DNA of 33,863 nt, from positions 1 to 33,863 of the forward strand of contig JANXCP010000015.1 of the NCBI GenBank assembly GCA_025060245.1, in the 5' to 3' direction. A model generated the notes under the pieces. That model saw nothing but the letters and a program-made list of their open reading frames with translations. It was not told the origin of the DNA and made no database searches. The position numbers and the translations under genes are program-made. This DNA is from Thermoanaerobaculum sp. (GTDB lineage: Bacteria > Acidobacteriota > Thermoanaerobaculia > Thermoanaerobaculales > Thermoanaerobaculaceae). Positions 16,580-24,696 of the stretch are shown piece by piece (position 1 is the first letter of the stretch; each line of letters begins with the position of its first letter).

Positions 16580-17220
16580 GGTTCGCCCTCAGTGTCCTCG
16601 CCCTGGGCCGGCTCCCCACCCGTGCCGGTTTCCTGCTCCTCTTGCCGAACGGGCACCCCGACCACCACCAATGCCGGGCGCAGGAGTTTCTCTCCCAGCA
16701 TATAACCCTTTTGCAGCACCTCCACCACCCGCTCCTCCTGCAGATCTGCCCGTTCCTGGCGGCCAATGGCCTCGTGAACACGTGGGTCAAAGGCCTGATG
16801 CAGCGGGTTCACTTCGCTGAGCCCGTAGCGAGCCAGCACGTCTTTGAGCTGGCGCAACACCAGCTCCACCCCCGTACGGATGCCCGATCCATCCCCCTCG
16901 GGTACCGCCAAGGCTCGCTCTAAGTTGTCCAACACCGGCAATATCTCCCGCAGCACGTCGGCGTGGGCAGTCCTGCGAAACTCCTCCATTTCTTTTTCTT
17001 TACGCTTGCGAAAGTTGTCAAAATCGGCCAGTTTGCGCAGGTACAATTCGCGGAATCGCTCCAGCTCCTGCTGCATCCGCAGCAACTCTTCTTGCAACGC
17101 CTGGTCCTCCGCCTCGGGCGCTTCGGGGGCGGCGGTGGGAGCCGCTTCCCGGTTTACCGCGTCCCCTGTCTCTTCGCCCGTGGCGGGCACTTCCAATCCC
17201 TTCTCTTCACGCTCCGTCAT
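16567..17220 (-). CDS. grpE: Nucleotide exchange factor GrpE
   Basis: GrpE releases ADP from DnaK. The 217-residue product has an Ala/Glu/Pro-rich disordered N-terminus, a long coiled-coil helix (about residues 40-95, including ELYLRKLADFDNFRKRKEKE, a hallmark GrpE stretch), and the beta-wing domain with NPLHQAFDPRVHEAIG and VVEVLQKGYMLGEKLLRPA. The tail after VVVGVPV is unusually acidic and long. Start ATG 17220 overlaps the hrcA stop by 14 bp; the stop overlaps dnaK. The tight hrcA-grpE-dnaK linkage points to one heat-shock transcript. Confidence 0.97.
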   Translation of the reverse strand: MTEREEKGLEVPATGEETGDAVNREAAPTAAPEAPEAEDQALQEELLRMQQELERFRELYLRKLADFDNFRKRKEKEMEEFRRTAHADVLREILPVLDNLERALAVPEGDGSGIRTGVELVLRQLKDVLARYGLSEVNPLHQAFDPRVHEAIGRQERADLQEERVVEVLQKGYMLGEKLLRPALVVVGVPVRQEEQETGTGGEPAQGEDTEGEPWVS

Positions 17221-18271
17221 GCCCCCACGACCTCCTTACCCCAAGGGCCGCGATGAACCGCCCGACAAAGTCCACCATGGGCACGATCCTTGGGTAATCC
17301 ATGCGCTTGAAGCCCACCACGCCAACCAAACCCTCCTCCCCACTGGCCAAATGGAAGGAGGTGACGATCAGCGACAGCTTCCCCTCCGCGTCAAAGGCCA
17401 GTTCCCGCCCAAAAACCACCCGGGGACCGGGAGCCGTGAGGTAGTTGTCTAACAGCTGCAGGAGCGAGCTCTTGTCCGCCAGGGCGCGGAAGAAATCGCG
17501 CACTGCCACTAACTCCCGCGGCCCCGCCTTGGCCAAAAGGTGCTCCGCGCCCTGCAAGAACAGCTCCCCACCGGCCTCCAATTCTCCTTCCAGGGCCCGC
17601 CGCGTCAACGCCACGACCCCGGCCAGCAGCGTATCGTATTGCGCCCGCTCCTCGGCCACCAGCGCCTCCAGTTTCCTTCGCGCTTCCGTCAGGCGCAAAC
17701 CGCGGAAGGTCTCACAGCAGTAATTGGAAATGCGCTCCAGCTCTTCCGGGGTGTAGTCTCGTTCCACCGAGAGCAGGCGCGAATCCACGAACCCCCCTTG
17801 GGTCACCACCACCGCCATGACGCGATCCTTGGCCACCTTGACGAAGTGCATGGCCGCCAGGCTGGCCTCCTTGGGGGCAGGGGCAGCTGCCAAGCCCACC
17901 TCGGCAGTTTTCTCCGCCAACACCTGGCTGGACCGCAGCAAAAGCTCATCTAAGGATCCCGCTTCGGGCAAGCGAGCCGCCAGATCTTCCGCTTCCCCTA
18001 CCGGCAACGCCGCGTGCTGGACCAACACCTCCACGTACACCCGTAGGGCCTCATCGGTGGGGACCCGACCCGCCGAGGTGTGAGGCTGCTCCAAAAGACC
18101 CTTTTCCTCCAGCTCTGCCATGATGTTACGCAGCGAAGCCGCGGAAAGCCCCGTACGGGAGACCTGGGCCAGCAACCCCGAGGCTACGGGTTCCCCCCGC
18201 TGGAGGTAAAGGGCTACCGCCTCGCAAAGGATCAGGCGTTCCCTGGCGGAAAGTTCCACACCGCTACCCAT
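17207..18271 (-). CDS. hrcA: Heat-inducible transcription repressor HrcA
   Basis: HrcA represses heat-shock operons by binding CIRCE inverted repeats and is stabilised by GroE. The 354-residue product has the N-terminal winged helix (SARERLILCEAVALYLQRGEPVAS, LSAASLRNIMAELEEKGLL), the family motif QPHTSAGRVPTDEALRVYV, and the GAF-like dimerisation domain ending near YPRIVPMVDFVGRFI. The start ATG 18271 has AGGAAGG upstream. It heads the operon hrcA-grpE-dnaK-dnaJ-prmA-rsmE. No CIRCE (TTAGCACTC-N9-GAGTGCTAA) is visible in the 44 bp upstream, which is unusual for a gene in this position and leaves its targets in question. Confidence 0.96.
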   Translation of the reverse strand: MGSGVELSARERLILCEAVALYLQRGEPVASGLLAQVSRTGLSAASLRNIMAELEEKGLLEQPHTSAGRVPTDEALRVYVEVLVQHAALPVGEAEDLAARLPEAGSLDELLLRSSQVLAEKTAEVGLAAAPAPKEASLAAMHFVKVAKDRVMAVVVTQGGFVDSRLLSVERDYTPEELERISNYCCETFRGLRLTEARRKLEALVAEERAQYDTLLAGVVALTRRALEGELEAGGELFLQGAEHLLAKAGPRELVAVRDFFRALADKSSLLQLLDNYLTAPGPRVVFGRELAFDAEGKLSLIVTSFHLASGEEGLVGVVGFKRMDYPRIVPMVDFVGRFIAALGVRRSWGHDGA

Positions 18272-18315
18272 CGCCTTCCTACCGCAGTCTCAGTGTACCC
18301 TATCATGAACATGCC
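18272..18315. promoter_or_regulatory. Short divergent promoter region, hrcA / DUF2520 gene
   Basis: Only 44 bp separate the divergent start codons. On the plus strand TATCAT (18301-18306) fits a -10 box and would start transcription within a few bases of the ATG at 18316, which has no ribosome site, so a leaderless message is possible. On the minus strand TACACT (18292-18297) is a candidate -10 for hrcA. Neither has a clear -35 box, and there is no CIRCE repeat. Confidence 0.35.
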
Positions 18316-19149
18316 ATGGAACCGTGGTTGATCGTTGGCGCGGGTCGAGTAGGAACGCAACTGGCACGGGCCCTTTTCTTGCGGGGACTGCCCCTGGCAG
18401 GGCTGGTGTATCGCTCTGCCGAAAGTCAACGAAGGGCAGCCAGCGCGGTTCCTGAACAGCTCCTCCTGCCGCTGGGTGCATTGCCCCAGCACGAGCGCCT
18501 GCTTTTGGCCGTGCGCGATGGTGAGGTGTTCAGCATTGCCAGCGCGTTAGCCGCCCAGGTGGGCCAGGGTGGCCTCGCCCTGCACACTTCCGGCGCTTTG
18601 GGACCCGAAGCGCTCACGCCTTTAGGCGAAAAGGGCTGGGAAGTAGGGGTTTTTCACCCCCTCGTACCCATTCCCCACCCAACCCACCCTCCGGTGGATT
18701 TTTCCGGGGCGGTGGTGACGCTGGCCGGCACAGCTGAGGCGCTCAACGCCGGGGAAAAACTGGCCTTGGCCCTGGACATGCTCCCCGTACCCTGCTCCCA
18801 GCTGCACTGGCCCCTTTACCATGCTGCCGCCACCCTGGCTGGGCCCATGCTGTACGCGCTCATTCATGCAGCCAAGCAGGAGCTGCAACGGGCCAACTTT
18901 CCTGCTCCCATGGTCCCGCAAGCCCTAGGGGCTTTAGCCCAAAGGGCACTGGCGTATGCCCTCCAGGCTCAAGGGTGGGAGCACCTTACCGGGCCACTGG
19001 TGCGCGGGGATCGCACGACCATGGCGCAACACACCGCGAGTCTAACCCCACCTGTGGCGGCAGCCTATGAAGCTCTTGCATCCTATGTGTCTTCCAGCTT
19101 CACCGGCGATGTTCCATGCCAAGGCCAAATGCCTAAACAGGCCAGCTAG
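18316..19149 (+). CDS. Rossmann-like domain and DUF2520 protein
   Basis: The 277-residue product starts with a dinucleotide-binding Rossmann fold (LIVGAGRVGTQLARAL, a GXGXXG motif) and has a helical C-terminal domain of the DUF2520 type (YHAAATLAGPMLYALIHAA, TGPLVRGDRTTMAQHTASL). Such proteins resemble 6-phosphogluconate or ketopantoate dehydrogenases, and the motif HTSGALG followed by VGVFHPLVPI is typical of the family. The reaction is unknown; it is presumably a cytoplasmic NAD(P)-dependent oxidoreductase. Start ATG 18316 is the first in frame and lies right after a TATCAT box. It is transcribed away from the heat-shock operon. Confidence 0.85.
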   Translation: MEPWLIVGAGRVGTQLARALFLRGLPLAGLVYRSAESQRRAASAVPEQLLLPLGALPQHERLLLAVRDGEVFSIASALAAQVGQGGLALHTSGALGPEALTPLGEKGWEVGVFHPLVPIPHPTHPPVDFSGAVVTLAGTAEALNAGEKLALALDMLPVPCSQLHWPLYHAAATLAGPMLYALIHAAKQELQRANFPAPMVPQALGALAQRALAYALQAQGWEHLTGPLVRGDRTTMAQHTASLTPPVAAAYEALASYVSSSFTGDVPCQGQMPKQAS

Positions 19150-19516
19150 CACCACGGAAGGGCTGGCCCCGGGCAAGGCCTTGGCTTTTTTCTGACCTGT
19201 TGTGGCAAGCGCACGCAAGGTGTGCGCCGAGGACGATCCCTTGCCCTGTGGCGTTACCAACTCCAACCCCGTAGCCGGTGGGCCTCCCCATCGTGGCGGG
19301 TGCCGCCCGCTTCCGCGCACGGGCCGGGCAAGTTGACAAGGGAAGCAATTGATGGCAAGCTTGCCTCCGGTGAGGTAGTGCGGTACGCGTTGGATTTCCA
19401 AGGTGCGTGCAACAAGCCGCGAAAGAAGGCGAGTTCGCGGCGTATTCCTTTGGCCGCTGGGACGCCCCCAGCATGGACCCAGGTTCTCCACGTGAGGGCC
19501 TTATGAGGAGTGCAGC
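19150..19516 (+). other. Long leader/intergenic region before the cold-shock gene
   Basis: These 367 bp contain no credible gene. A TTGACA at 19333-19338 is a perfect -35 consensus, but no -10 match lies 16-19 bp downstream, so the promoter is not located. GAGG just before the ATG at 19517 is the likely ribosome site. Cold-shock genes often have long structured 5' leaders that act as temperature-sensitive RNA switches; that would explain the length but is inferred from the family. A run of T at 19185-19191 after a GC-rich stretch may end transcription of the upstream gene; I could not draw a convincing stem. Confidence 0.4.
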
Positions 19517-19717
19517 ATGGCAACAGGTACGGTGAAGTGGTTTAACGAAACAAAGGGCTTTGGCTTCATTACCCAGGAAAGCGGTGAGGATGTGTTCGTG
19601 CATTACACCGCCATCGTGGGGGAGGGCTTCCGGACCCTCAAGGAGGGCGCCCGCGTGCAATTTGACGTAGAGCGCGGTCCCAAGGGGCTCCAGGCCAAAA
19701 ACGTGCGGCAAATCTAG
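19517..19717 (+). CDS. Cold-shock domain protein (CspA family)
   Basis: The 66-residue single-domain protein is full length for the family. It has the start [18 protein letters not shown]1 (KGFGFI, residues 13-18) and RNP2 (VFVHY, residues 26-30), the aromatic residues that stack on single-stranded RNA or DNA. It should act as an RNA chaperone that melts structure in mRNAs. It is monocistronic: a long leader precedes it and a strong terminator follows at 19742-19767. Confidence 0.97.
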   Translation: MATGTVKWFNETKGFGFITQESGEDVFVHYTAIVGEGFRTLKEGARVQFDVERGPKGLQAKNVRQI

Positions 19718-19741
19718 CAAGCATCAAAAAAGCCTGAGACG

Positions 19742-19767
19742 GCGGCGCTGCGGCGCCGCTTTTTTTT
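19742..19767 (+). terminator. Rho-independent terminator after the cold-shock gene
   Basis: A perfect 7-bp GC stem (GCGGCGC/GCGCCGC) with loop TGCG is followed by eight T, 24 bp after the csp stop codon. Confidence 0.92.
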
Positions 19768-19849
19768 CCAGCAAAAAGCCCGGCTTTCGGGGAACCGGCC
19801 CTCACTAGGGGGTCCAGGTCAGCCGCCCTGGTGCTGCTGGCTGTTCACG

Positions 19850-21135
19850 TCTGCTTGTCGGCGTTGCCCTTGAGGCTCCAGGGGCTTTTCCACCACATCC
19901 AGATCTTCCTAAGGGCTGTACCGGTGGGTGAGAGGAAACCCAAAGGCGGTGGCTGGGGATGACCGCCGAGCAACGCCGCAAGGTTCTTGCCCTTGAGCGC
20001 AGCATTGGGCTCTGGTGGCTTTTTCATCCACCAGCACAAATGCCGCCACCCCCGCATCCACCTCGCCGAACGGCAGCAACAACTCATCACCTCGCCTAAA
20101 GACCGAGTCAAGAACCCGCTGAATCGGAGCGGCCTCCACCCTAACCGGGGGTTGACGGGTGGCATCGCGCAGCCGCGCCTTTCCCGTTTGTTTCAGCCTT
20201 TTCCCTTCCCTGGGACCACCTTCCTCCCGCGTTCGCCTCCGAGCCGGGTGGGAGCTGGCCACCGCACATGCAAACGCAGCTCGCGGCTTGGTTCCCCGTC
20301 GCCATCGGCCAGCACCACCCGCCAGCGCCAGCTTTTCAAAAGCCGCAATAGCCCGTCCCAGCGCAGGACGCCGGCAAGGGAAGCGCACCCGGGCCATGAA
20401 GGGCTCCCTCAGCGGCCGGGAAAAACCTTTCCCCTTATTAATGTGGCGTGGCTGCCAAGCCCGCAGCAGCGTTCCACTGGTCTGGAGCAAGACCTGTCCT
20501 CGTCCACAGGTTGTTGCGGTCAAAGACACCAAAACCGCCTCCGCGAGGAAACCAAGACAACTGGTCTTCGGTGGGCAGATCCCGATGCACCAGGGTCGGC
20601 AGCATCCTCACCGCCCACCGGCTCACAGAGGCAAAGGTGGCACTCTTGGCTCGTCGGGAAGGGGTTCCTGGCGGGCGAGCCGTTCTTGGCCGGCCTGGGC
20701 GCCCCGACCGCGTTCCCAACTTCACAGCCACCTAAACCGATCGCAGCTGGTTATGAACTGTAAGCCCAAGAAGCGGCCCTGCTTTTCCCACTCCCCACCA
20801 GCTGGCTGGTAACAAATGGCAGCGAGGAACCCGTTTTTGCCTGGGTTTTCAGCCTTCTCAACGTCGTGGGTCCAGTCCTGGATGCGGATGATCCCGGATT
20901 CCGCAATGGCAGCTAATCCCACCCCGCTGCGGACCAAATAGGGCAGCCATACAAGTCGTAAACCATCCCGGCCTCCTGTGAAAACACGCCGTCCAATAAC
21001 CGAGGGCCCTTCCCCCGGGCGTTCAGCGCGAATCCTTGGCCAAGGTCAAACTGGCCTTTGTTGTCAAGCCCTTTCCCGCCGGTCGCCGAACCCCAGGGGT
21101 ACGAGACTGCCCGACCTGCGGGATCGGGCAAAGAA
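19850..21135 (-). pseudogene. Decayed protein-coding region, family unknown
   Basis: About 1.4 kb between the csp terminator and nuoI has no intact gene on either strand. On the minus strand, protein-like patches occur one after another but in different frames and interrupted by stops. Near 21080-20950 there is GQFDLGQGFALNARGKG then LLDGVFSQEAGMVYDLYG, continuing after a frame change with LPYLVRSGVGLAAIAESG and IIRIQDWTHDVEKAENPG (about 20945-20840). Further on come HRDLPTEDQLSWFPRGGG (about 20590), VVLADGDGEPSRELRLHV (about 20300) and RVLDSVFRRGDELLLPFG (about 20110). Their order along one strand suggests one or two genes with several frameshifts. I do not recognise the family. It could instead be noncoding DNA with chance open frames; the composition is similar to the neighbouring genes. 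Confidence 0.4.
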
Positions 21136-21161
21136 GAGCGGTTCAGGGCCTTATCCAGGCA

Positions 21162-21740
21162 TCAGGAAGAAGGCTGGCGCGGGATGGGCAGGCGGATTTG
21201 CGTCCGCGGCTCGCCGTAGTAGGGCCGGTAGCCCATATCCAGCTGGTCGAGGGGCCCGCGGTAGAGGAGTTGGTCCAAGCCAATCACCGCCTCCTCGCGG
21301 GTGCGGAAGGCCATCTCGTGCTCCCGTGTCATGATGATCGCCTCTTTCGGGCAGGCATCCACACAAAAGCCGCAGAACACGCAGCGCAGCAGGTCAATGG
21401 TGAAGACCTTGGGCTTTTTTTCCCATTCCACGGGAGCTTCGGGGTCCTCCTCCGCCTCAATGTGGATGCAGTCCGCCGGGCAAGCGGTTTCGCACATGTA
21501 GCAGGCCACGCACCGTGGAGACCCATCCTCCCGGGTGAGGAGCACGTGCCGCCCCCGCATGCGCTCCGAGTACTCCCGTTTCACCTCGGGCCACTCCACT
21601 GTCACCGTATACTTCCGAGCAAAGAGGTTGCCCAAGAAATGGCGCAAGGTCACGCCCAGGCCCTTGAGGATCTCCACCAGGTAAAGGCGCTGCCAAAACC
21701 GCAAAGGACGAGGGTTGCATACGATTACGTCGTTGGTCAT
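21162..21740 (-). CDS. nuoI: NADH-quinone oxidoreductase subunit I
   Basis: NuoI carries clusters N6a and N6b that pass electrons toward quinone in complex I. The 192-residue product has two ferredoxin motifs, CVACYMCETACP (Cys77, 80, 83, 87) and CVFCGFCVDACP (Cys120, 123, 126, 130), after an N-terminal amphipathic membrane-contact helix (LVEILKGLGVTLRHFLGNLF). The TYKY-type C-terminus is extended with a Pro/Arg-rich tail. The start ATG 21740 overlaps the nuoCD stop by 4 bp. It is the last intact gene of this cluster; nuoH, its usual neighbour, is absent and a decayed region follows. Confidence 0.96.
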   Translation of the reverse strand: MTNDVIVCNPRPLRFWQRLYLVEILKGLGVTLRHFLGNLFARKYTVTVEWPEVKREYSERMRGRHVLLTREDGSPRCVACYMCETACPADCIHIEAEEDPEAPVEWEKKPKVFTIDLLRCVFCGFCVDACPKEAIIMTREHEMAFRTREEAVIGLDQLLYRGPLDQLDMGYRPYYGEPRTQIRLPIPRQPSS

Positions 21741-23434
21741 CGGTCCAGCTCCCCGGCAATGATGTTGAGACTGCCCAAAATAGCGACGCTATCCGCGACC
21801 AAGTGGCCTTTCAACATGTGCGGAAAGGCTTGGAAAATGGCAAAACACGGGGGGCGCACCTTGAGACGGTAGGGTTTGCCACTGCCGTCGGAAATGGCAT
21901 AAAAACCCAACTCTCCGTTGGCGCCTTCCACATAGCCGTAGTACTCACCCGGTGGAACCTTCATCCCCTCCATGATCAACTTGAAGTGATAAATGAGCGA
22001 CTCCATCTCGGTGTAGACCCGTTCCTTAGGGGGAAGGGCCACGTTGTGATCCGCCACGATGATGGGTCCGTCGGGGAGGTTGGCCAGAGCTTGCTCCACA
22101 ATCCGTAGGCTCTGCCGCATCTCCTCCACCCGCACCAAGTAGCGGGCGTAGGTGTCGCCGGTGTGGGCGATGGGGACCTTAAAGTCGTACTGGTCATAGC
22201 CAATGTAGGGGTGGGCCTTACGCACGTCGTAAGGGACTCCACAGGCGCGCAGGCAGGGACCCGTCCACCCCCAGTTAATGGCTTCCTCGGCGGTCAATTT
22301 GCCAACACCCTCAGTCCGCTCACGGAAAATGCGGTTTTCCGTGATGAGCTTTTCCATATCGTCGATGAGGGGAGGGATGCGCTTGAGGAGGTACCGCACC
22401 GCCTCGGCAAAGTCGTGGGGCACGTCGTTGGCCAACCCCCCAATGCGCACGTAGGAGACGGTGAGCCTGCCACCGGCGCAGGCCTCGAGAAGTGAGTAGA
22501 TTTCCTCGCGGGCCTGGTAGAGGTACAGAAAAGGCGTCATGGCCCCCAGGTCTGTAAGGTTGGCCCCGATGTCCACGATGTGGTCCATGATGCGGGAGAG
22601 CTCCGAGAGAATGACCCGAATTGCTTGGGCCCGCGGGGGTGCTTGGATACCCAACAGGTTTTCCACGGTGAGGGCGTAGCCCACGCCGTTGATCATGGGC
22701 GAACAGTAGTTCAGCCGGTCGGTATAAGGGATCACCTGGTTCCAGGTGTGCCGTTCCGACATCTTCTCAAAGCACCGGTGGAGGTAACCGATCTCCGTTT
22801 CCGCTTCGGTGATCACCTCGCCGTCCAGCCGCACCACCGTGCGCAGGGTGCCGTGGGTGGCCGGGTGCGCTGGCCCCAGGTTGAGCACTTGCGTTTCAAA
22901 ATGATCCTCGTCCTCCTGAGCCACTTTGGCCCAGGAGGGCACGTACTGCTCCTCCTCCCGCAACAGCCACCGCTGTCCAGGGTCGTAGTCCTTGCGTAAG
23001 GGGTGACCCTGAAAGGCGTCGTGGGTCAAGATGCGGCGCAGGTTGGGATGGCCACTAAAGCGCACCCCAAACATATCAAAGGCTTCCCGTTCAAACCAAT
23101 CGGCGGCCTTCCACAGGTGGTACACCGAAGGTACCACCAGGTCCTGCTCTCCCACCGGCACCTTGAGGCGAATACGGTGGCCGTGGCGCAGGGAGTACAG
23201 GTGGTACACCACATCAAAGCGTGGCTCCCGCTTGCCCCACCAGTCCACACCACAGATATCCAAGAGCAAATCGCAGGCTAAATCGGGGTGTTCCTTCAGG
23301 TGTTTTGCCAGATCCCACAGCACCCCTCGATCCACCACGAAGGTCTGCTGGTCTCCCCCCGGGAGCTCGCGCACCAAACCTTCGTCGGGAAAAGCTTGCC
23401 GAACTGCCGCCCTCCTGACCTCTCGCGTGGCCAT
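21737..23434 (-). CDS. nuoCD: NADH-quinone oxidoreductase, fused subunits C and D
   Basis: The 565-residue product fuses the 30-kDa subunit (about residues 1-175; LLDICGVDWWG, VPSVYHLWKAADWFEREAFD and the signature MFGVRFSGHPNLRRILTHD) with the 49-kDa subunit (about 185-565; LGPAHPATHGTLRTVVRLDG, IGYLHRCFEKMSE, NYCSPMINGVGYALTVENLL, PTGAR-like quinone-site neighbourhood and the C-terminal HMLKGHLVADSVAILGSLN). Subunit D forms the quinone pocket with NuoB. C-D fusion is known from Escherichia coli and other lineages. ATG 23434 follows the nuoB stop by one base. Confidence 0.96.
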   Translation of the reverse strand: MATREVRRAAVRQAFPDEGLVRELPGGDQQTFVVDRGVLWDLAKHLKEHPDLACDLLLDICGVDWWGKREPRFDVVYHLYSLRHGHRIRLKVPVGEQDLVVPSVYHLWKAADWFEREAFDMFGVRFSGHPNLRRILTHDAFQGHPLRKDYDPGQRWLLREEEQYVPSWAKVAQEDEDHFETQVLNLGPAHPATHGTLRTVVRLDGEVITEAETEIGYLHRCFEKMSERHTWNQVIPYTDRLNYCSPMINGVGYALTVENLLGIQAPPRAQAIRVILSELSRIMDHIVDIGANLTDLGAMTPFLYLYQAREEIYSLLEACAGGRLTVSYVRIGGLANDVPHDFAEAVRYLLKRIPPLIDDMEKLITENRIFRERTEGVGKLTAEEAINWGWTGPCLRACGVPYDVRKAHPYIGYDQYDFKVPIAHTGDTYARYLVRVEEMRQSLRIVEQALANLPDGPIIVADHNVALPPKERVYTEMESLIYHFKLIMEGMKVPPGEYYGYVEGANGELGFYAISDGSGKPYRLKVRPPCFAIFQAFPHMLKGHLVADSVAILGSLNIIAGELDR

Positions 23435-23435
23435 T

Positions 23436-23945
23436 TCACGCCCCCATCGCCTTTTTCATGCCAGCCACCTTTCGCTGGTAATGGGTCTCCCCACGCTCAA
23501 TCATCTCCTGCAGTTTCAGGACACCGGCAAACAGTGCCTCCGGCGTGGGAGGACAGCCGGGCACGTACACGTCCACCGGTATGAACTCGTCAATCCCCTG
23601 CACCACGTGATAGGCGCGGTAAAAGCCGCCGGTGCAGGCGCACGCTCCCATGGAAATGACGTACTTGGGCTCGGGCATCTGTTCGTATATCCGCACCAAG
23701 ACCGGGGCGATCTTGTCGGTAATGGTACCCGCCACGATGAGCAGGTCGGACTGGCGAGGGGAAAACCGCACCACCTCGGCGCCAAAACGTGACAGATCGT
23801 AGTGACCCATCATGACCGACATAAACTCAATGCCACAACAGGCAGTCCCGAAGGGATAAGGCCAAAGGCTATTGGCCCGCGCCTTGTCCAGCAGCTTTTC
23901 CAGCTTGGTGGTGAAAAACGCGCTTGAACCGTCCGGCTTCCTCAT
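23436..23945 (-). CDS. nuoB: NADH-quinone oxidoreductase subunit B
   Basis: NuoB binds the terminal N2 iron-sulfur cluster. The 169-residue product has the tandem cysteines Cys36-Cys37 in GTACCGIEF, a third Cys in MGACACTGG and a fourth in [12 protein letters not shown], as required for N2. The N-terminus lacks a long extension. Start ATG 23945 has the ribosome site GGGAGG 8 bp upstream and a TATAAT box about 60 bp upstream. It is the first gene of the nuoB-nuoCD-nuoI cluster; no nuoA is present upstream, where a lytic transglycosylase gene lies instead. Confidence 0.97.
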   Translation of the reverse strand: MRKPDGSSAFFTTKLEKLLDKARANSLWPYPFGTACCGIEFMSVMMGHYDLSRFGAEVVRFSPRQSDLLIVAGTITDKIAPVLVRIYEQMPEPKYVISMGACACTGGFYRAYHVVQGIDEFIPVDVYVPGCPPTPEALFAGVLKLQEMIERGETHYQRKVAGMKKAMGA

Positions 23946-24007
23946 GGAAATTGCCTCCCCTCTCCCACAACACCGACCTGGCCTCGCCGCTTCCCAAGGC
24001 CATGAGC

Positions 24008-24013
24008 ATTATA
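24008..24013 (-). promoter_or_regulatory. TATAAT -10 box upstream of nuoB
   Basis: A perfect TATAAT on the minus strand lies between the transglycosylase stop (24021) and nuoB (23945). It would give a leader of about 55 nt. The -35 region (CTGGGG at 17 bp) is poor, so the promoter may be activator-dependent. Confidence 0.55.
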
Positions 24014-24020
24014 CGCACAT

Positions 24021-24695
24021 TCACAAGGAGCCCCAGCCCGCGCACCAGCGAGCAAGCACCCGGGCCACAAAGGCTCGGGTTTCACCAAAAGGTGGAACAC
24101 CTCCGTAAGCCTCCACCACCGCTGCGCCCGCGTTGTAGGCGGCCAACGCCCAGTCCACCCGGCCAAAGCGGTTAAGCAGCTGCCGCAGGTGCGCCGCACC
24201 GGCTTGGAGGTTGCCCGCCGGTTCATGGGGATCGAGAATGCCGTGGGCAAGCCACACCGTTGGCATGAGCTGCATCAATCCCCTGGCCCCCATGGGGGAC
24301 ACCGCATACGGGTTGAAGCCAGATTCCACCTCCACCACGGCCGCCACGAGTCGGGGATCCAGGTTGTGCCGCCTTGCCGCCGCCAGGATCTCTTCGCCAA
24401 AGGGCACCTTTTCGCCAAGGGGTCGGTGGGCAAACTCGGGAGTGCAAGGGGGCTGGGCGGGAGGAGGCTCCGCAGCCGGCGTTTGGGGCTGGAGCTCCAC
24501 CACCCGCTCGACCCGCCTCAAGGGAAGCTCCACCCAGGCGCCTTCGGGGAGAACCACGCGAATACGTTCTTGGTCGACCAGGGCTGCCTTTTCCGCGTGA
24601 AAGAAGCTGCCGTCGGTCAGCACCACCAAATACGCCGGCTGGGCCAACGGCGTGGTCGCCAGCCACGGCGCGAAAAGGAAAACCCAGGGAAACAC
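24021..24695 (-). CDS. Lytic transglycosylase, SLT domain (family 1 type)
   Basis: These enzymes cut peptidoglycan between MurNAc and GlcNAc with formation of 1,6-anhydroMurNAc. The 224-residue product has an N-terminal hydrophobic signal segment (FPWVFLFAPWLATTPLA), a beta-rich domain, a Pro-rich linker (AAEPPPAQPP), then an SLT domain with the catalytic Glu124 in VVEVESGFNPYAVSPMGARG, followed by GLMQLMP, and the conserved LAAYNAGAAVVEAYGGVPPF. Start GTG 24695 is preferred since GAGG lies 7 bp upstream and it directly follows the recombinase stop; GTG 24716 would overlap that gene by 20 bp and add a basic n-region. It acts in the periplasm. Confidence 0.92.
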   Translation of the reverse strand: MFPWVFLFAPWLATTPLAQPAYLVVLTDGSFFHAEKAALVDQERIRVVLPEGAWVELPLRRVERVVELQPQTPAAEPPPAQPPCTPEFAHRPLGEKVPFGEEILAAARRHNLDPRLVAAVVEVESGFNPYAVSPMGARGLMQLMPTVWLAHGILDPHEPAGNLQAGAAHLRQLLNRFGRVDWALAAYNAGAAVVEAYGGVPPFGETRAFVARVLARWCAGWGSL

Positions 24696-24696
24696 C

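Noticed and set aside
19133-19720. 195-codon minus-strand frame over the cold-shock gene and its leader
   Set aside because: It is antisense to a conserved cold-shock domain and its sequence resembles no protein.
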